A stretch of DNA of 64,000 nt from Novosphingobium cyanobacteriorum (GCF_029436685.1 NZ_JAROCY010000004.1:124001-188000), one strand, 5' to 3'. Numbered from the stretch's first letter, positions 49,458-59,088 are shown. Notes: generated from the letters alone by a model not told the origin. Translations and numbers: made by a program.

Positions 49458-50795
49458 TCAGCTGTTCAGCGTCCGGGCTTTCGTCGCATCGCAGTCCAGC
49501 GACCAGCGTAGCCCTGCAGGGTCATAGTCCAGCGTTACGTCCGCCAGCAGGCTCCGCGCCGGGATATGGCGGATCAGCGTGGTGCCGAAGCCGGTTCCGT
49601 CGGGCGCCTGCACCGGCGGTCCTGCAGTTTCGCTCCACGCGATCCGGAAACGACCGTCGCTCTCCTGCCATTCCAGCCGCACCCGGCCCGAAGGGCGTGA
49701 TAGCGCGCCATATTTCAGCGCATTGGTCGCCAGTTCGTGCAGCGCCATGCCGATGATCTCGGCGCTACGTGGGGAAAGGTCGATCGGCGGGCCCTCCACG
49801 CGCACCTGTGCGCGGTGTTCGCGGCCCAGGATCGCCAGCTGCGCCTCGGCCAGCTCGTCCATGGGGATCGTCGCCCAGCCGCGCCGCACCAGCAGGTCCT
49901 GGTTGGCGGAAAGGCTCGTCAGCCGGTTCTCGAACCGCTCCAGGAACGCCGGGTCCGTGCCGCCTGATCGCCGGGCCAGCGCCTGCACCACCGCCAGCAT
50001 GTTCTTCGACCGGTGGTTCACCTCCATCAGCAGCACGCGGATCTGCTCTTCCTTCTGCAGCAGCTCGGTCACGTCGGTGTTGGTGCCGAACCAGTAGGCG
50101 ATCTGTCCGTCCTGGTCGCGGATCGGCTTCGCCCGGGACAGGAACCAGCAATACTGCCCGTCCGCGCCGCGCAGCGGAAAGGTGTCTTCCCACTCCCGCC
50201 CCGCTTCGATGTCACCACGGAACTTCTCGGTCACCCGCTCCACATGGTCGGGATGGTGGATTGCCTGCCAGCCCCATCCCTGCATGGTGCCGAACGTGGT
50301 GCCGGTGTAATCGTACCAGCGCTTGTTGTACCAGGTCAGCCCGCCATCGGGGGCAGCGATCCACGCCAGTTGCGAGATGTTGTCGGCCAGCATGCGCAGC
50401 CGCAGGTCCGTATCGCGCAGTGCAAGATCGGCGGCATGGCGCTCGGTCACGTCGCGGGCGATCTTGCTTGCGCCCATGATCATCCCGTCCGGGGTGAAGA
50501 TGGGCGATACGGTCAAAGATACGCGGATCTTTCGCCCGTCCTTGCGAACGCGGATCGTTTCAAAGCTTTTCACCCGCTCGCCTCGGCCAATCCGGGCCAG
50601 GATGTCGTCTTCCTCGCTCTGACGATCGGGGGGTATCAGCCTGCGTATCGACTGGCCCACCATCTCGGCCTCTTCCCAGCCGAAGATGCGCGTCGCCGCC
50701 GGGTTCCAGCTGACCACGATTCCTTCGAGGTTCTTGGAAATGATCGCGTCGTCGGAGGATTGGACGATCGCGGAAAGGTGGGCTTCCGCCAGCAA
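49458..50795 (-). CDS. PAS-PAS HWE-type sensor histidine kinase
   Basis: The 445-residue soluble kinase has two PAS domains (residues about 5-120: DDAIISKNLEGIVVSWNPAA; about 130-250: ISQLAWIAAPDGGLTWYNKR) and a kinase core of the HWE class. The phospho-His region reads MEVNHRSKNMLAVVQALARR, the N box is ALHELATNALKYGA, and RLEWQESDGRFRIAWSE gives the WxE motif. HWE kinases often drive the general stress response or light signalling. No response regulator is adjacent. The start is a TTG at 50795; an in-frame stop lies upstream and no ATG is available. Confidence 0.9.
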   Translation of the reverse strand: MLAEAHLSAIVQSSDDAIISKNLEGIVVSWNPAATRIFGWEEAEMVGQSIRRLIPPDRQSEEDDILARIGRGERVKSFETIRVRKDGRKIRVSLTVSPIFTPDGMIMGASKIARDVTERHAADLALRDTDLRLRMLADNISQLAWIAAPDGGLTWYNKRWYDYTGTTFGTMQGWGWQAIHHPDHVERVTEKFRGDIEAGREWEDTFPLRGADGQYCWFLSRAKPIRDQDGQIAYWFGTNTDVTELLQKEEQIRVLLMEVNHRSKNMLAVVQALARRSGGTDPAFLERFENRLTSLSANQDLLVRRGWATIPMDELAEAQLAILGREHRAQVRVEGPPIDLSPRSAEIIGMALHELATNALKYGALSRPSGRVRLEWQESDGRFRIAWSETAGPPVQAPDGTGFGTTLIRHIPARSLLADVTLDYDPAGLRWSLDCDATKARTLNS

Positions 50796-50888
50796 TGCAC
50801 AGCGCTCCGGTCATGCCCCGCCCGGCCCCTATCCTATGGATCGGGCAAGGTAAAGCAACCGGATAAAAATGTATTTTGTTACAGTATC

Positions 50889-52097
50889 TTAAAGGCCTGC
50901 TTGGCGCAGCGCCTGATCCAGGTCGGCAATCAGGTCCTCCGGATCCTCGAGCCCCACGTTCAGCCGCAGCATTCCCTCGCCCACACCCATGTCGGCGCGG
51001 GTTTCAGGCCCCACGCCATGGTGGGTGGACGATGCCGGATGGCACATCAGCGATCGCGAATCTCCGATGTTGTTGGAGATGTCGATCAGCTCCAGCGCAT
51101 CCAGCAGTGCGTGCGCCTGCGCGCGGCCACCATCGAGGTTGAACGAGAAGATCGGCCCGCCCGCTTTCATCTGCTTCTTTGCCAGCGCATGCTGCGGGTG
51201 GCTGGGCAGGAAGGGATAGAGCACCTGCGGCACGCGCCCTTCCATGAAGCTGGCCACCTTCAGCGCGCTTTCGCTCTGGCGGTGGATGCGCAGGTCCAGC
51301 GTCTCCAGCCCTTTCAGCACCACCCACGCGTTGAACGGCGCACAGTTGGGCCCGGTGTTGCGCTGGAACGGCAGCAGGACGTTATTGATGAACTCGTCCG
51401 AACCGCACACCGCCCCGGCCAGCACACGGCCCTGTCCGTCCATCATCTTGGTGGCGGAATAGGCGACGACGTCCGCGCCGAAATCCATCGGCCGCTGCAG
51501 CGCGCTCGTGGCGAAGGCGTTGTCCACCACGGTCACGATGCCGTGCTTCTTCGCCAGTGCACACACGAATTCCAGATCCACCACGTCCATCGTCGGGTTG
51601 GCCGGGCTTTCGAAGAAGAACACCTTGGTGTTCGGGCGGATGGCCGCCTCCCACGCGGCATTGTTGCCCGCGTCGATGGTGGTGCCGCTGATGCCGAAGC
51701 GCGGCAGCAGGTTGTCCACCAGCCAGCGGCACGATCCGAACGCAGCCTTGGCCGCCACCACGTGATCCCCGGCGGAAAGCTGGCACAGCAGCGCGGTGGT
51801 CATCGCCGCCATGCCGCTTGCCTGCGCGCGGCATGCATCGGCGCCTTCCAGCACGGCGATGCGCTCTTCCAGCATCTGCACAGTGGGGTTCTGCAGGCGG
51901 GAATAGGTCATGCCGTCCTGTTCCCCGGCGAAGCGCGCCGCCACCGTGGCTGCATCGTCATAGGTGAAGCCCGAGGTGAGGAACAGCGCCTCGCTCGTCT
52001 CGCCCATTTCCGAACGCCATGTACCTGCGCGCACGGCCTGGGTTGCGGGGCGCCACTTGGCGGTGATCGAACGGTCCTGGCCTGCTGTACGCTTCAT
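50889..52097 (-). CDS. metZ: O-succinylhomoserine sulfhydrylase
   Basis: The 402-residue enzyme makes homocysteine from O-succinylhomoserine and sulphide in methionine synthesis. PLP enzyme features are YSRLQNPTVQMLEERIAVLE, ASGMAAMTTALLCQLSAGD and the Schiff-base Lys in AYSATKMMDGQGRVLAG. MetZ is chosen over cystathionine gamma-synthase from overall similarity. The ATG at 52097 is used; the frame opens at 52148. No SAM riboswitch was recognised in the 86-nt promoter region. Confidence 0.92.
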   Translation of the reverse strand: MKRTAGQDRSITAKWRPATQAVRAGTWRSEMGETSEALFLTSGFTYDDAATVAARFAGEQDGMTYSRLQNPTVQMLEERIAVLEGADACRAQASGMAAMTTALLCQLSAGDHVVAAKAAFGSCRWLVDNLLPRFGISGTTIDAGNNAAWEAAIRPNTKVFFFESPANPTMDVVDLEFVCALAKKHGIVTVVDNAFATSALQRPMDFGADVVAYSATKMMDGQGRVLAGAVCGSDEFINNVLLPFQRNTGPNCAPFNAWVVLKGLETLDLRIHRQSESALKVASFMEGRVPQVLYPFLPSHPQHALAKKQMKAGGPIFSFNLDGGRAQAHALLDALELIDISNNIGDSRSLMCHPASSTHHGVGPETRADMGVGEGMLRLNVGLEDPEDLIADLDQALRQAGL

Positions 52098-52183
52098 GGC
52101 CCCCGCCTTAGTTTCCGCAAAGCGGCCGCGCAAGGCGCACCATTGCACAGCGCCCCCTGCATGGCGTAGGGCCTTGGCAGGTC

Positions 52184-53485
52184 ATGGCGATACCCCGATT
52201 TCTCGATCCGGTCTGGACGCAGGCCCGCAGGCGCGGTCCCCTGCCGCTCACGCTCGCGCTGGTCACCGTGTTCTTCCTGGTGGTGCTGCACCGCCTCGCC
52301 ATCCCGTCGAAGCCGATGTTCGACGAGATACATTACCTGCCCGCCGCGCGCCGGTTGATCGAACTGACCAGCCGCCTCAATCCCGAGCACCCCCTTCTGG
52401 GCAAGGAGATGATCGCGCTGGGCATGCGCGCCTTTGGTGACAATGCCTGGGGCTGGCGCTTCCCCAACGCGGTGCTCGGCGCGCTTGGCCTGTTCGGCGG
52501 GATGCGGGCGATGTGGTGGACCAGCCGTTCGCGCGCGGCCACGCTGCTGTTCGGCCTGCTGCTCGCCACCAACTTCATCTGGTTCATTCTCAGCCGCATC
52601 GCCATGCTTGATATGGCCATGGCCAGCATGATGTCGCTGGCCTTTTGGCAATGGGCGCTCGCTTGGGCGCGCGGGCGGCGTGTCCATCTTGTGCTGTGCG
52701 GGCTGTTCATGGGCCTGTCGCTCGGCGGCAAATGGAACGGCATCCCGCTGCTGGTCCTGCCTGGCCTGCTTTTCGCGTGGGACCGGTGGCGCGCTCTCGC
52801 CGGCCGCCGCCGCGAATGGCTCACCGCCCGCGATGTCGGCCCGGTCTTCGGCGTCTCGCTGGTCGAGGCTGCCGTCTGGCTCGGCCTCTGGCCGCTGTGC
52901 GTGTATTTCGCCACTTTCGCCCCGGCATTCTTCTACCAGGTGCAGCCGCTCACGCTGAAGGGGTTGATCCCGTGGCAGGGCTACATGCTCAAGCTGCAGG
53001 ACAGCGTGGTGAAGCCGCACACCTACATGAGCAGGTGGTGGCAGTGGATCTTCAACCTGCGCCCGATCTGGTTCCTTTACCAGAACGTCGATGGCGCGCA
53101 GCGTGGCGTGCTGATGCTGGGCAACCCCTTTACCATGCTTGCCGGCATCCCCGCGCTGCTGCTGTGCCTGTGGGACGGGGTGCGCCAGCGCAATCGCCTG
53201 CGCCTCGGCCTCGTGGTGTTCTATGTCGCCGCGCTGGTGTTCTGGGCGCTGAATGGCAAGCCGGTGCAGTTCTATTACCACTATGAACTCGCCGCCACGT
53301 TCCTCATGGCCGCGCTCGCGCTGGTGCTGGCAGACTGGTGGGACGATGGCTTGCGCTGGCCGGCCTGGACCACCGCCGCCATCGCCGTGGTCCTGTTCAT
53401 CGGCTTCTACCCGATCCTTTCGGCCGGAAAGCTGCCCCGCGCCAATTCCTATATCGACTACACCTGGCTCAAGAGCTGGCGCTAA
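52184..53485 (+). CDS. GT39-type polyprenyl-phosphate-sugar-dependent glycosyltransferase
   Basis: The 433-residue integral membrane protein has about ten hydrophobic segments. PMT landmarks are FDEIHYLPAARRLI (acidic catalytic pair at the first periplasmic loop), NPEHPLLGKEMIALG and WFILSRIAMLDMAMASMMSL. It transfers a sugar from polyprenyl phosphate to a protein or glycan acceptor at the periplasmic face. The Dpm1-like synthase 1.5 kb downstream on the other strand is a plausible source of the donor. The ATG at 52184 is standard. Confidence 0.9.
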   Translation: MAIPRFLDPVWTQARRRGPLPLTLALVTVFFLVVLHRLAIPSKPMFDEIHYLPAARRLIELTSRLNPEHPLLGKEMIALGMRAFGDNAWGWRFPNAVLGALGLFGGMRAMWWTSRSRAATLLFGLLLATNFIWFILSRIAMLDMAMASMMSLAFWQWALAWARGRRVHLVLCGLFMGLSLGGKWNGIPLLVLPGLLFAWDRWRALAGRRREWLTARDVGPVFGVSLVEAAVWLGLWPLCVYFATFAPAFFYQVQPLTLKGLIPWQGYMLKLQDSVVKPHTYMSRWWQWIFNLRPIWFLYQNVDGAQRGVLMLGNPFTMLAGIPALLLCLWDGVRQRNRLRLGLVVFYVAALVFWALNGKPVQFYYHYELAATFLMAALALVLADWWDDGLRWPAWTTAAIAVVLFIGFYPILSAGKLPRANSYIDYTWLKSWR

Positions 53486-54069
53486 GCCCCCGGCTTGCCC
53501 GCCGTCATCGCATCCCATTGTGCCCAGGGAATTGCTCGCCCTGGATAGGCCACGGCCTTGAACGGCCAGTCCCTGCGCAGCCAGTCCTGCACCCAGGCGT
53601 AAAGCTCTGCGTCAAACCCGGCGTCGTATTCCGCCTTGGTCACCCACAGCCGCACCACTGCATCGTGCCCCGGCACCGGGCTGGGCGAGACATACACACA
53701 GCCTCGCTCGCGCCTGCCGTCGGGCGTCAGCACGGCATAGGCAAAGGATTCGCGGTTGAGGAACCGCCGCTGTTCGGTCTCCATGTCCACCATCGCCTCG
53801 GCATCGGTGATTCCTGCATGAGGCCATGCCGTGCTGCGGGTGAAGGTCTGCTGCAGATGCTCGATGGAGGACATGTAGGCCGCAAAGTCTATCCTCACCA
53901 GCTTCGGCCCCAAAGGCTCCAGCCGGAAACCCTGTCCCTGAGCGGAGGTCGGCGCCGCAAACTCCGCCGTCACGAACGGCACCCTTACTGTTGTGGCAGT
54001 CTCCGCCTGCGCAGGCACTGCCTCCAACGAAGCGAACGCCATCGCCAACATCAGCAAACCCACCTTCAT
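53482..54069 (-). CDS. Putative exported protein with GNAT-like region
   Basis: The 195-residue protein has a signal peptide (GLLMLAMAFASLEAVPAQAE). The mature part reads FRLEPLGPKLVRIDFAAYMS, then SFAYAVLTPDGRRERGCVYV and GHDAVVRLWVTKAEYDAGFD. The pattern resembles acetyltransferase-fold (GNAT-like) proteins; acetyl-CoA in the periplasm would be unusual, so activity is uncertain. It overlaps the end of the glycosyltransferase by 4 nt (convergent). Confidence 0.65.
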   Translation of the reverse strand: MKVGLLMLAMAFASLEAVPAQAETATTVRVPFVTAEFAAPTSAQGQGFRLEPLGPKLVRIDFAAYMSSIEHLQQTFTRSTAWPHAGITDAEAMVDMETEQRRFLNRESFAYAVLTPDGRRERGCVYVSPSPVPGHDAVVRLWVTKAEYDAGFDAELYAWVQDWLRRDWPFKAVAYPGRAIPWAQWDAMTAGKPGA

Positions 54070-54141
54070 GAATCATGCTCCTCTCGGCAGAGACCTACCG
54101 CCTGAAATCGCAAGGGTAAAAACCCTTTGAAGGCGAATTTT

Positions 54142-54795
54142 TCAGTCCCCGCGTTGCAGCAGCCTTTGCAGCATAAGCAATGTCGCAGCGCTAAACGCAC
54201 CCACCGTGGCGCAAGCCATGTCCTTCTGCGCGTCCCAAACATCGCCCTGCTGCCCGTTGTAGGCGTCGGCATCCGGCCCGGCCATCGACAGCGTAAGCAA
54301 CCATTCGAAGATTTCGTATAGCGCGCTTCCCGCCAGCACGAATTCAACCGCGATGTACGTCGCCAGCCGTAGCGAGATGCCCCAGCGCCTGTTCAACCAA
54401 GACGAAATCGGGTGAACCCACAGCAAGCCAAAACCGAAATGCACGACCCGGTCATAGGAGTTGCGCTGGAGACCTAGCAGTTTGCCGGGCTCCGGCAGTC
54501 CCATCGTCTGCGCCCATGCGTCATAGGGCACGTAGGAGTAGATATAGCGCCCGCCCAGCGCGTGCAGCGCCAAAAACAGGCAGGTGCAGGCGATCGCGCT
54601 CGTCGGCAACGTTGGTTTGCGGGCCAGCCACACGAGGATGGCGATGATGGCCAGCGTCGGCAGGTTCTGAAGCGGCGCCAGCGCGGGATAGGGCGTGTCT
54701 AGCAGGCAGATCAGGGACCATGCTGCGGTGATGGCGAACAGGGCAGCCTGTGCCTTGGGTAGCCCAATCAGGTTGCCTGAGTGATCCCCGGTCAC
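54142..54795 (-). CDS. DUF2238 membrane protein
   Basis: The 217-residue polytopic membrane protein (about six segments) has the DUF2238 (YjdF-type) core, with YSYVPYDAWAQTMGL and RNSYDRVVHFGFGLLWVHPI, then EFVLAGSALYEIFEWLL. The start is GTG 54795, whose GTGA overlaps the stop of the small upstream ORF; a TTG at 54858 exists but would overlap that ORF. Function unknown; the conserved Tyr/Asp/His/Glu in membrane helices suggest an enzyme or transporter. Confidence 0.85.
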   Translation of the reverse strand: MTGDHSGNLIGLPKAQAALFAITAAWSLICLLDTPYPALAPLQNLPTLAIIAILVWLARKPTLPTSAIACTCLFLALHALGGRYIYSYVPYDAWAQTMGLPEPGKLLGLQRNSYDRVVHFGFGLLWVHPISSWLNRRWGISLRLATYIAVEFVLAGSALYEIFEWLLTLSMAGPDADAYNGQQGDVWDAQKDMACATVGAFSAATLLMLQRLLQRGD

Positions 54796-54950
54796 CGCTG
54801 CACGGACCAAGCAAGCAGGCCAACTGTGGCCATGGTCATGGCCAGAGCAAGGCCGCAACCCGCCCAGCCGCCACGCCGTTTGATCCAGCTGCTTCCTGAA
54901 TGAAGTCTGTCAGCTGCGTCAGCAAAGTTCAGCAGGTCGAACAGGTCCAC
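54792..54950 (-). CDS. 52-residue single-helix membrane protein between dpm-like and DUF2238 genes
   Basis: The ORF starts at GTG 54950, 7 nt after the stop of the Dpm1-like gene, with GAGG upstream. It reads VDLFDLLNFADAADRLHSGS, then a basic stretch (WIKRRGGW) and one transmembrane helix (GCGLALAMTMATVGLLAWSV). Its TGA stop shares bases with the GTG of the DUF2238 gene (GTGA). It is too tightly packed to be a chance ORF. No family recognised. Confidence 0.65.
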   Translation of the reverse strand: MDLFDLLNFADAADRLHSGSSWIKRRGGWAGCGLALAMTMATVGLLAWSVQR

Positions 54951-54957
54951 CCGAGCC

Positions 54958-56082
54958 TCAGCCGTACTTGCCCCACACGAACTTGCTGGAAAGCGCGAAA
55001 TTCCACACCGAGGCGAGGATGATGCCCGCGATTGCCGCCGGATAGGTGTGTACGCCCACGCGCACCAGTGCGGTGGAAACGCCGATGTTGGCCAGCATGC
55101 CGAAGGCACAGGTCGCTGCGAACTTCAGCCAGCCACGCGCGATTGGGCCCAGGCCGCGCAGGCGCTTGTCGGAATAGGTCAGCTCATTGTTCAGCACGAA
55201 ATTGAAGGTCATCGCGGTCAGCGCGGCCACCGTCTGGCCCACGATGAATGCCGCTTCCTTGGGATAGTGGCTCAGCTGCAGGTCCGTGCCGAACAGGCGC
55301 AGCACCAGCGTCAGCACCGTCAGGTGCACCAGCGCGCCAAGCCCACCCACCGTGCCGAACAGGGCAAAGCGCGTGGGGATGATGCGGCCCAGCCACTTGT
55401 CGTAAAGCCCCACCAGGAATTCGAACACCACCGTGCGGTCCAGCTTCGATTCTCCTTCCATCCGCGCCGAAAAGTTCATCGGGAATTCCTTCACCCGCAG
55501 CGGGGCATCCACTGTGGCCAGAATGTCCAGCAGGATCTTGAAGCCCACGCCGGAAAGGCGGTGCGCATCGGCGCGCAGCGTTTCGCCCTTCAGCATGAAG
55601 AACCCGCTCATCGGGTCGGACAGGTCCACGCCGGTCACCTTGCGGGCGATGGAATTGGCCACGCCCGATGCCTTTACCCTGTCGGGCCGGCCCCAGGCCT
55701 CGGTGCTCGACCCTTCGGCAAAGCGGCTGGCATAGGCCACGTCGTATTCGCCGCCGGTCACCGCCTCGTACATCAGCGGCAGCAGCTTCTCGTCGTGCTG
55801 GCCGTCGGCGTCCATCACCGCCACCACCGGCGCGGCAGTGGCGCACATGCCCTCGATCGCCGCGCTGGCCAGGCCCCGCCGGCCGATCCGCTCGATCACC
55901 CGTACCCGTGGATCTTCGCGCGCGATGCGCCGCGCCTCGTCCGCGGTGCCATCGGGGCTGTTGTCGTCGACGAACACGGCTTCCCACGCCAGCCCCTGAA
56001 GGGCTGCGTCGAGCCGGTTGACCATCAGCGCGATATTCTTGCGCTCGTTATAGGTCGGCAGGATGACCGCGAGTTGCAACAT
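54958..56082 (-). CDS. Dpm1-like polyprenyl-phosphate sugar synthase with C-terminal GtrA domain
   Basis: The 374-residue protein is a GT2 transferase (residues 1-240: LQLAVILPTYNERKNIALMV, the DDNSPDGTADEA nucleotide site and the MDADGQHD DxD motif) followed by a GtrA-like four-helix membrane domain (about 245-372: RFALFGTVGGLGALVHLTVL, NFVLNNELTYSDKR). It makes polyprenyl-phosphate mannose or glucose, and the GtrA part may help flip it. It precedes the small ORF and DUF2238 in one operon with leuB and recO. Confidence 0.92.
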   Translation of the reverse strand: MLQLAVILPTYNERKNIALMVNRLDAALQGLAWEAVFVDDNSPDGTADEARRIAREDPRVRVIERIGRRGLASAAIEGMCATAAPVVAVMDADGQHDEKLLPLMYEAVTGGEYDVAYASRFAEGSSTEAWGRPDRVKASGVANSIARKVTGVDLSDPMSGFFMLKGETLRADAHRLSGVGFKILLDILATVDAPLRVKEFPMNFSARMEGESKLDRTVVFEFLVGLYDKWLGRIIPTRFALFGTVGGLGALVHLTVLTLVLRLFGTDLQLSHYPKEAAFIVGQTVAALTAMTFNFVLNNELTYSDKRLRGLGPIARGWLKFAATCAFGMLANIGVSTALVRVGVHTYPAAIAGIILASVWNFALSSKFVWGKYG

Positions 56083-56093
56083 GACGCGGGCGC

Positions 56094-57149
56094 TTACAGC
56101 CTTGCAAGCACCGCGTCACCAATTTCCGTCGTCCCGGCGCGTCCGCCCAGGTCGCGGCCCAGCACGCCGTCTTCCAGCGCCTTGCCCACTGCCGCCTCGA
56201 TCCGGTCGGCCGCGGCGGCCTGGCCCAGCGAATGGCGCAGCAGCATCGCGGCGGAAAGGATCGTCGCCATCGGGTTGGCCAGGCCCTGTCCGGCGATGTC
56301 CGGCGCGCTGCCGTGGATCGGCTCATACAAGCCATAGGTGCCATGCGCGGTCTTGCGTTCGCCCAGCGAGGCTGACGCCAGCATGCCGATCGATCCCACG
56401 CACATGCTCGCCTGGTCCGAAAGGATGTCGCCAAACAGGTTGCCGGTCACGATCACGTCGAACTGGCCGGGGTTGCGCACCAGCTGCATCGCCGCGTTGT
56501 CCACATACATGTGGCTCAACTGCACGTCCGGGTATTCCTTGTGGATTTCCACCACAACATCGCGCCAAAGCTGGCTGGTTTCCAGCACGTTGGCCTTGTC
56601 CACGCTGCACAGGCGGCCCTTGCGGCCCTGTGCGGCGCGGAACGCCACGTGGGCGATGCGCCGCACCTCGCTCTCGCAATACGACATCACGTCGTACCCT
56701 TCGCGCGTGCCGTCGGCGGCGGTGCGGTATCCCTTCTCGCCAAAATACACGTCGCCGTTCAGCTCGCGCACGATCAGCAGGTCGATGGCGCTGGCCACTT
56801 CGGGGCGCAGTGCGGAATGGTCTTCCAGCCCCTTGAACACCTTGGCCGGGCGCAGGTTGGCAAACAGGGTCAATGCCTTGCGAAGGCCCAGGATCGCCTG
56901 TTCCGGGCGCAGGTGGCGCTCCAGCGTGTCGCAATCGGGATCACCCACCGCACCAAACAGGATGCCGTCCGCCGCTTCGGCGATCGCCAGCGTTTCCGGG
57001 GGCAGGGGGTGGCCGTATGCCTTGTACGCCGCGCCGCCCACCGCCGCCTGCTTCATGTCGATGCCCAGGCCCAGCGCCTCGATCACGCGCACGGCCTCGT
57101 GCGTTACTTCGGGACCGATGCCGTCGCCGGGCATGATGACAATCTTCAT
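56094..57149 (-). CDS. leuB: 3-Isopropylmalate dehydrogenase
   Basis: The 351-residue enzyme oxidises 3-isopropylmalate in leucine biosynthesis. The N-terminus reads [37 protein letters not shown] and [20 protein letters not shown] are metal and substrate motifs. The start overlaps the recO stop (ATGA), and the Dpm1-like gene starts 11 nt downstream. Confidence 0.95.
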   Translation of the reverse strand: MKIVIMPGDGIGPEVTHEAVRVIEALGLGIDMKQAAVGGAAYKAYGHPLPPETLAIAEAADGILFGAVGDPDCDTLERHLRPEQAILGLRKALTLFANLRPAKVFKGLEDHSALRPEVASAIDLLIVRELNGDVYFGEKGYRTAADGTREGYDVMSYCESEVRRIAHVAFRAAQGRKGRLCSVDKANVLETSQLWRDVVVEIHKEYPDVQLSHMYVDNAAMQLVRNPGQFDVIVTGNLFGDILSDQASMCVGSIGMLASASLGERKTAHGTYGLYEPIHGSAPDIAGQGLANPMATILSAAMLLRHSLGQAAAADRIEAAVGKALEDGVLGRDLGGRAGTTEIGDAVLARL

Positions 57150-57769
57150 GGGGTGTCCTTCCTGTCGATCCCGATGCGCTTCAGCCGTTCCAGCAGAATC
57201 GCGCGCAGCCCCATAACATCGCGCCCGCGATCGGCAAGCAGGCGGTTGGCAATCGCATTTCCCTGCCGCTCCAGCCGCGCCAGCAAGGTCTCCCAGTCCT
57301 CTTCCGGCGGCGGGGCGGGGGCCGTGCCGTATCCCACCTCGCGCAGCAGCAGTGCTTCATACCCCGCCAGCACCCGCGCCCAGCCGCGTGCCGAGGGCGC
57401 ATGGCAGATCGCGTCCATCAGCGCGGATAGCCCGGCATGCAGCGCGGGGTAGGGGTGTCCATCGGGCAGCGTCGCCGCCGTCAGCCCTGTCGCCCAGCCA
57501 ATTCCGGCGGCGGGCAGCGGCTCGGCCAGCCAGGGCGCCCTGCTCGCCACCAGTTCCACGCGGCCGCTGGGTAATCGGCTGTCGCCGCGGGCTCGCAGTT
57601 CGATCTCCACCGAATTGCCGGGGATCAGCACCGGGCGCAGTTCCCGCCCGCGCGCGCCTGCCACATAGGCGGCCAGCATGCCGTGCGCCGCTGTCAGCGC
57701 ACGGATCACCGCACCATGCTCGCCATGCGGGCGCACGGCGCACAGCAGGGCGGGGGCGCGGATCAGCAT
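57146..57769 (-). CDS. recO: DNA repair protein RecO
   Basis: The 207-residue protein matches sphingomonad RecO: an N-terminal OB-like part ([40 protein letters not shown]) and a helical C-terminal part ([35 protein letters not shown]). RecO helps RecA load on SSB-coated DNA. It is shorter than E. coli RecO and lacks a clear zinc site. The ATG at 57769 fits the family; the frame opens at 57973 and would overlap apaG. Confidence 0.88.
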   Translation of the reverse strand: MLIRAPALLCAVRPHGEHGAVIRALTAAHGMLAAYVAGARGRELRPVLIPGNSVEIELRARGDSRLPSGRVELVASRAPWLAEPLPAAGIGWATGLTAATLPDGHPYPALHAGLSALMDAICHAPSARGWARVLAGYEALLLREVGYGTAPAPPPEEDWETLLARLERQGNAIANRLLADRGRDVMGLRAILLERLKRIGIDRKDTP

Positions 57770-57856
57770 CCGCCCGCTGTGGTCCACCCGCGCCTTTCCT
57801 GCAAGCGGCAACAAAGGCCGTTGGAACGGTTGGCGATGTAAGGTAGTTTGCCGCAC

Positions 57857-58255
57857 ATGAAGCAGCTCTTCCAGCATGCCGCGATGACGGATGGGGTGAC
57901 TGTGCGTGTCGCGGTCAACTTCCTGCCGGAACAGTCCCGTGTCGACGCGGGCAAGTGGTTCTGGGTCTATCACATCCGTATCGAGAACAGCTCATCCCAG
58001 CAGGTTCAGCTGCTCACCCGCCATTGGCGCATCACTGATGGGCGAGGCCTGGTCAATTTCGTCGATGGCGAAGGCGTTGTGGGCGAACAGCCCTTGCTGC
58101 AGCCGGGGCAGAGCCACGACTACGTCTCGGGCTGCCCGCTCGGCACGCCCACGGGCAGCATGGAGGGGCACTACACGATGCAGCGTGCCGACGGCTCGCT
58201 CTTCGAAGTGGCGATTCCCTTCTTCCCGCTTGCGGCCCCCGCGCCTGCTGATTGA
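57857..58255 (+). CDS. apaG: ApaG-family protein
   Basis: The 132-residue fibronectin-III-like beta sandwich has the ApaG core: VAVNFLPEQSRVDAGKWFWV, YHIRIENSS, LLTRHWRITDGRG, GEGVVGEQPLLQPGQSHDYV and TPTGSMEGHYTM. ApaG is linked genetically to cobalt/magnesium resistance, but its molecular role is unclear. The ATG at 57857 is used. It is divergent from recO and precedes a LysR gene by 32 nt. Confidence 0.93.
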   Translation: MKQLFQHAAMTDGVTVRVAVNFLPEQSRVDAGKWFWVYHIRIENSSSQQVQLLTRHWRITDGRGLVNFVDGEGVVGEQPLLQPGQSHDYVSGCPLGTPTGSMEGHYTMQRADGSLFEVAIPFFPLAAPAPAD

Positions 58256-58287
58256 CAAGACCCTGCTGAAAGCCTGATGGGAGGCCC

Positions 58288-59088
58288 ATGAAGCGGACCC
58301 ATCTGCCCCTCAACGGCCTGCGCGTGCTCGATGCGGCGGCGCGGCATCTTTCGTTCACCCGCGCGGCGGATGAACTGGCCGTCACCCCCGCCGCCGTGGG
58401 CCAGCAGATCCGTGCGCTGGAGGACCTGCTCGGTGTCGTGCTGTTCCGTCGCACGTCAAAGGGGCTGGAACTGACTGACGAGGCGCTGTCCGGCCTCGAT
58501 GCCATCCGTGAAGGCTTCCTGCGCTTCGAAGAAGGCGTGCAGTCGATGCAGGCGGGCCAGTCCAGCCACGTCTACACCATCGCCTGCCCGCGTGATTTCT
58601 TCGCGGCTTGGCTCAGTCCACGCCTCGCCGCCTTCCGGGGAGACAATCCCCAGCTCCGCTTCGCCCTCGTCGGCGGCGATGCAGACATCGATTTTACCGA
58701 GGCGAATCTGGATCTTGCCGTGCGCTGGGCCGAAGGGCCGGGTGATCATGAAGGCGTCGCGCTGGGGCAGGCGGCCACGCTCGTGGTCGCGGCGCCGGGC
58801 GTCGATGCCAGCGCGCCGTGGATCGGCTGGCCGGGCGATCCCGCGCCCGATGGCAGCCAGGAAATCCCGTTTTCGGTTGGCGATGCCGGCACTGCAATCA
58901 GCGCGGCCGCCGCTGGGCTGGGCAAGGCGCGCGTGCCTTGGCTGCTGGGTGAGGCAGCGGTCGCCACTGGCCGCGTCCGCGCGCTGGGCGAGCCCGAACC
59001 CGGCCGAAAGGGATACTGGCTGGTCGCGCCACCGCCACAATGGCGCCAGAAAAAGGTCAAAGCACTGATCGCTGCGCTAACGACCTGA
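58288..59088 (+). CDS. LysR-family transcriptional regulator, GcvA-like
   Basis: The 266-residue protein has an N-terminal winged HTH (LPLNGLRVLDAAARHLSFTR, AADELAVTPAAVGQQIRALE) of the GcvA subgroup and a LysR substrate-binding domain with SPRLAAFRGDNPQLRFALVG. It is slightly shorter than usual (about 290-300). It lies behind apaG; its target is not evident from the neighbours. Confidence 0.9.
   Translation: MKRTHLPLNGLRVLDAAARHLSFTRAADELAVTPAAVGQQIRALEDLLGVVLFRRTSKGLELTDEALSGLDAIREGFLRFEEGVQSMQAGQSSHVYTIACPRDFFAAWLSPRLAAFRGDNPQLRFALVGGDADIDFTEANLDLAVRWAEGPGDHEGVALGQAATLVVAAPGVDASAPWIGWPGDPAPDGSQEIPFSVGDAGTAISAAAAGLGKARVPWLLGEAAVATGRVRALGEPEPGRKGYWLVAPPPQWRQKKVKALIAALTT

Noticed and set aside
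52098..52183. SAM-type riboswitch before metZ
   Set aside because: The 86-nt gap shows no matching conserved core or stem arrangement that I could recognise.
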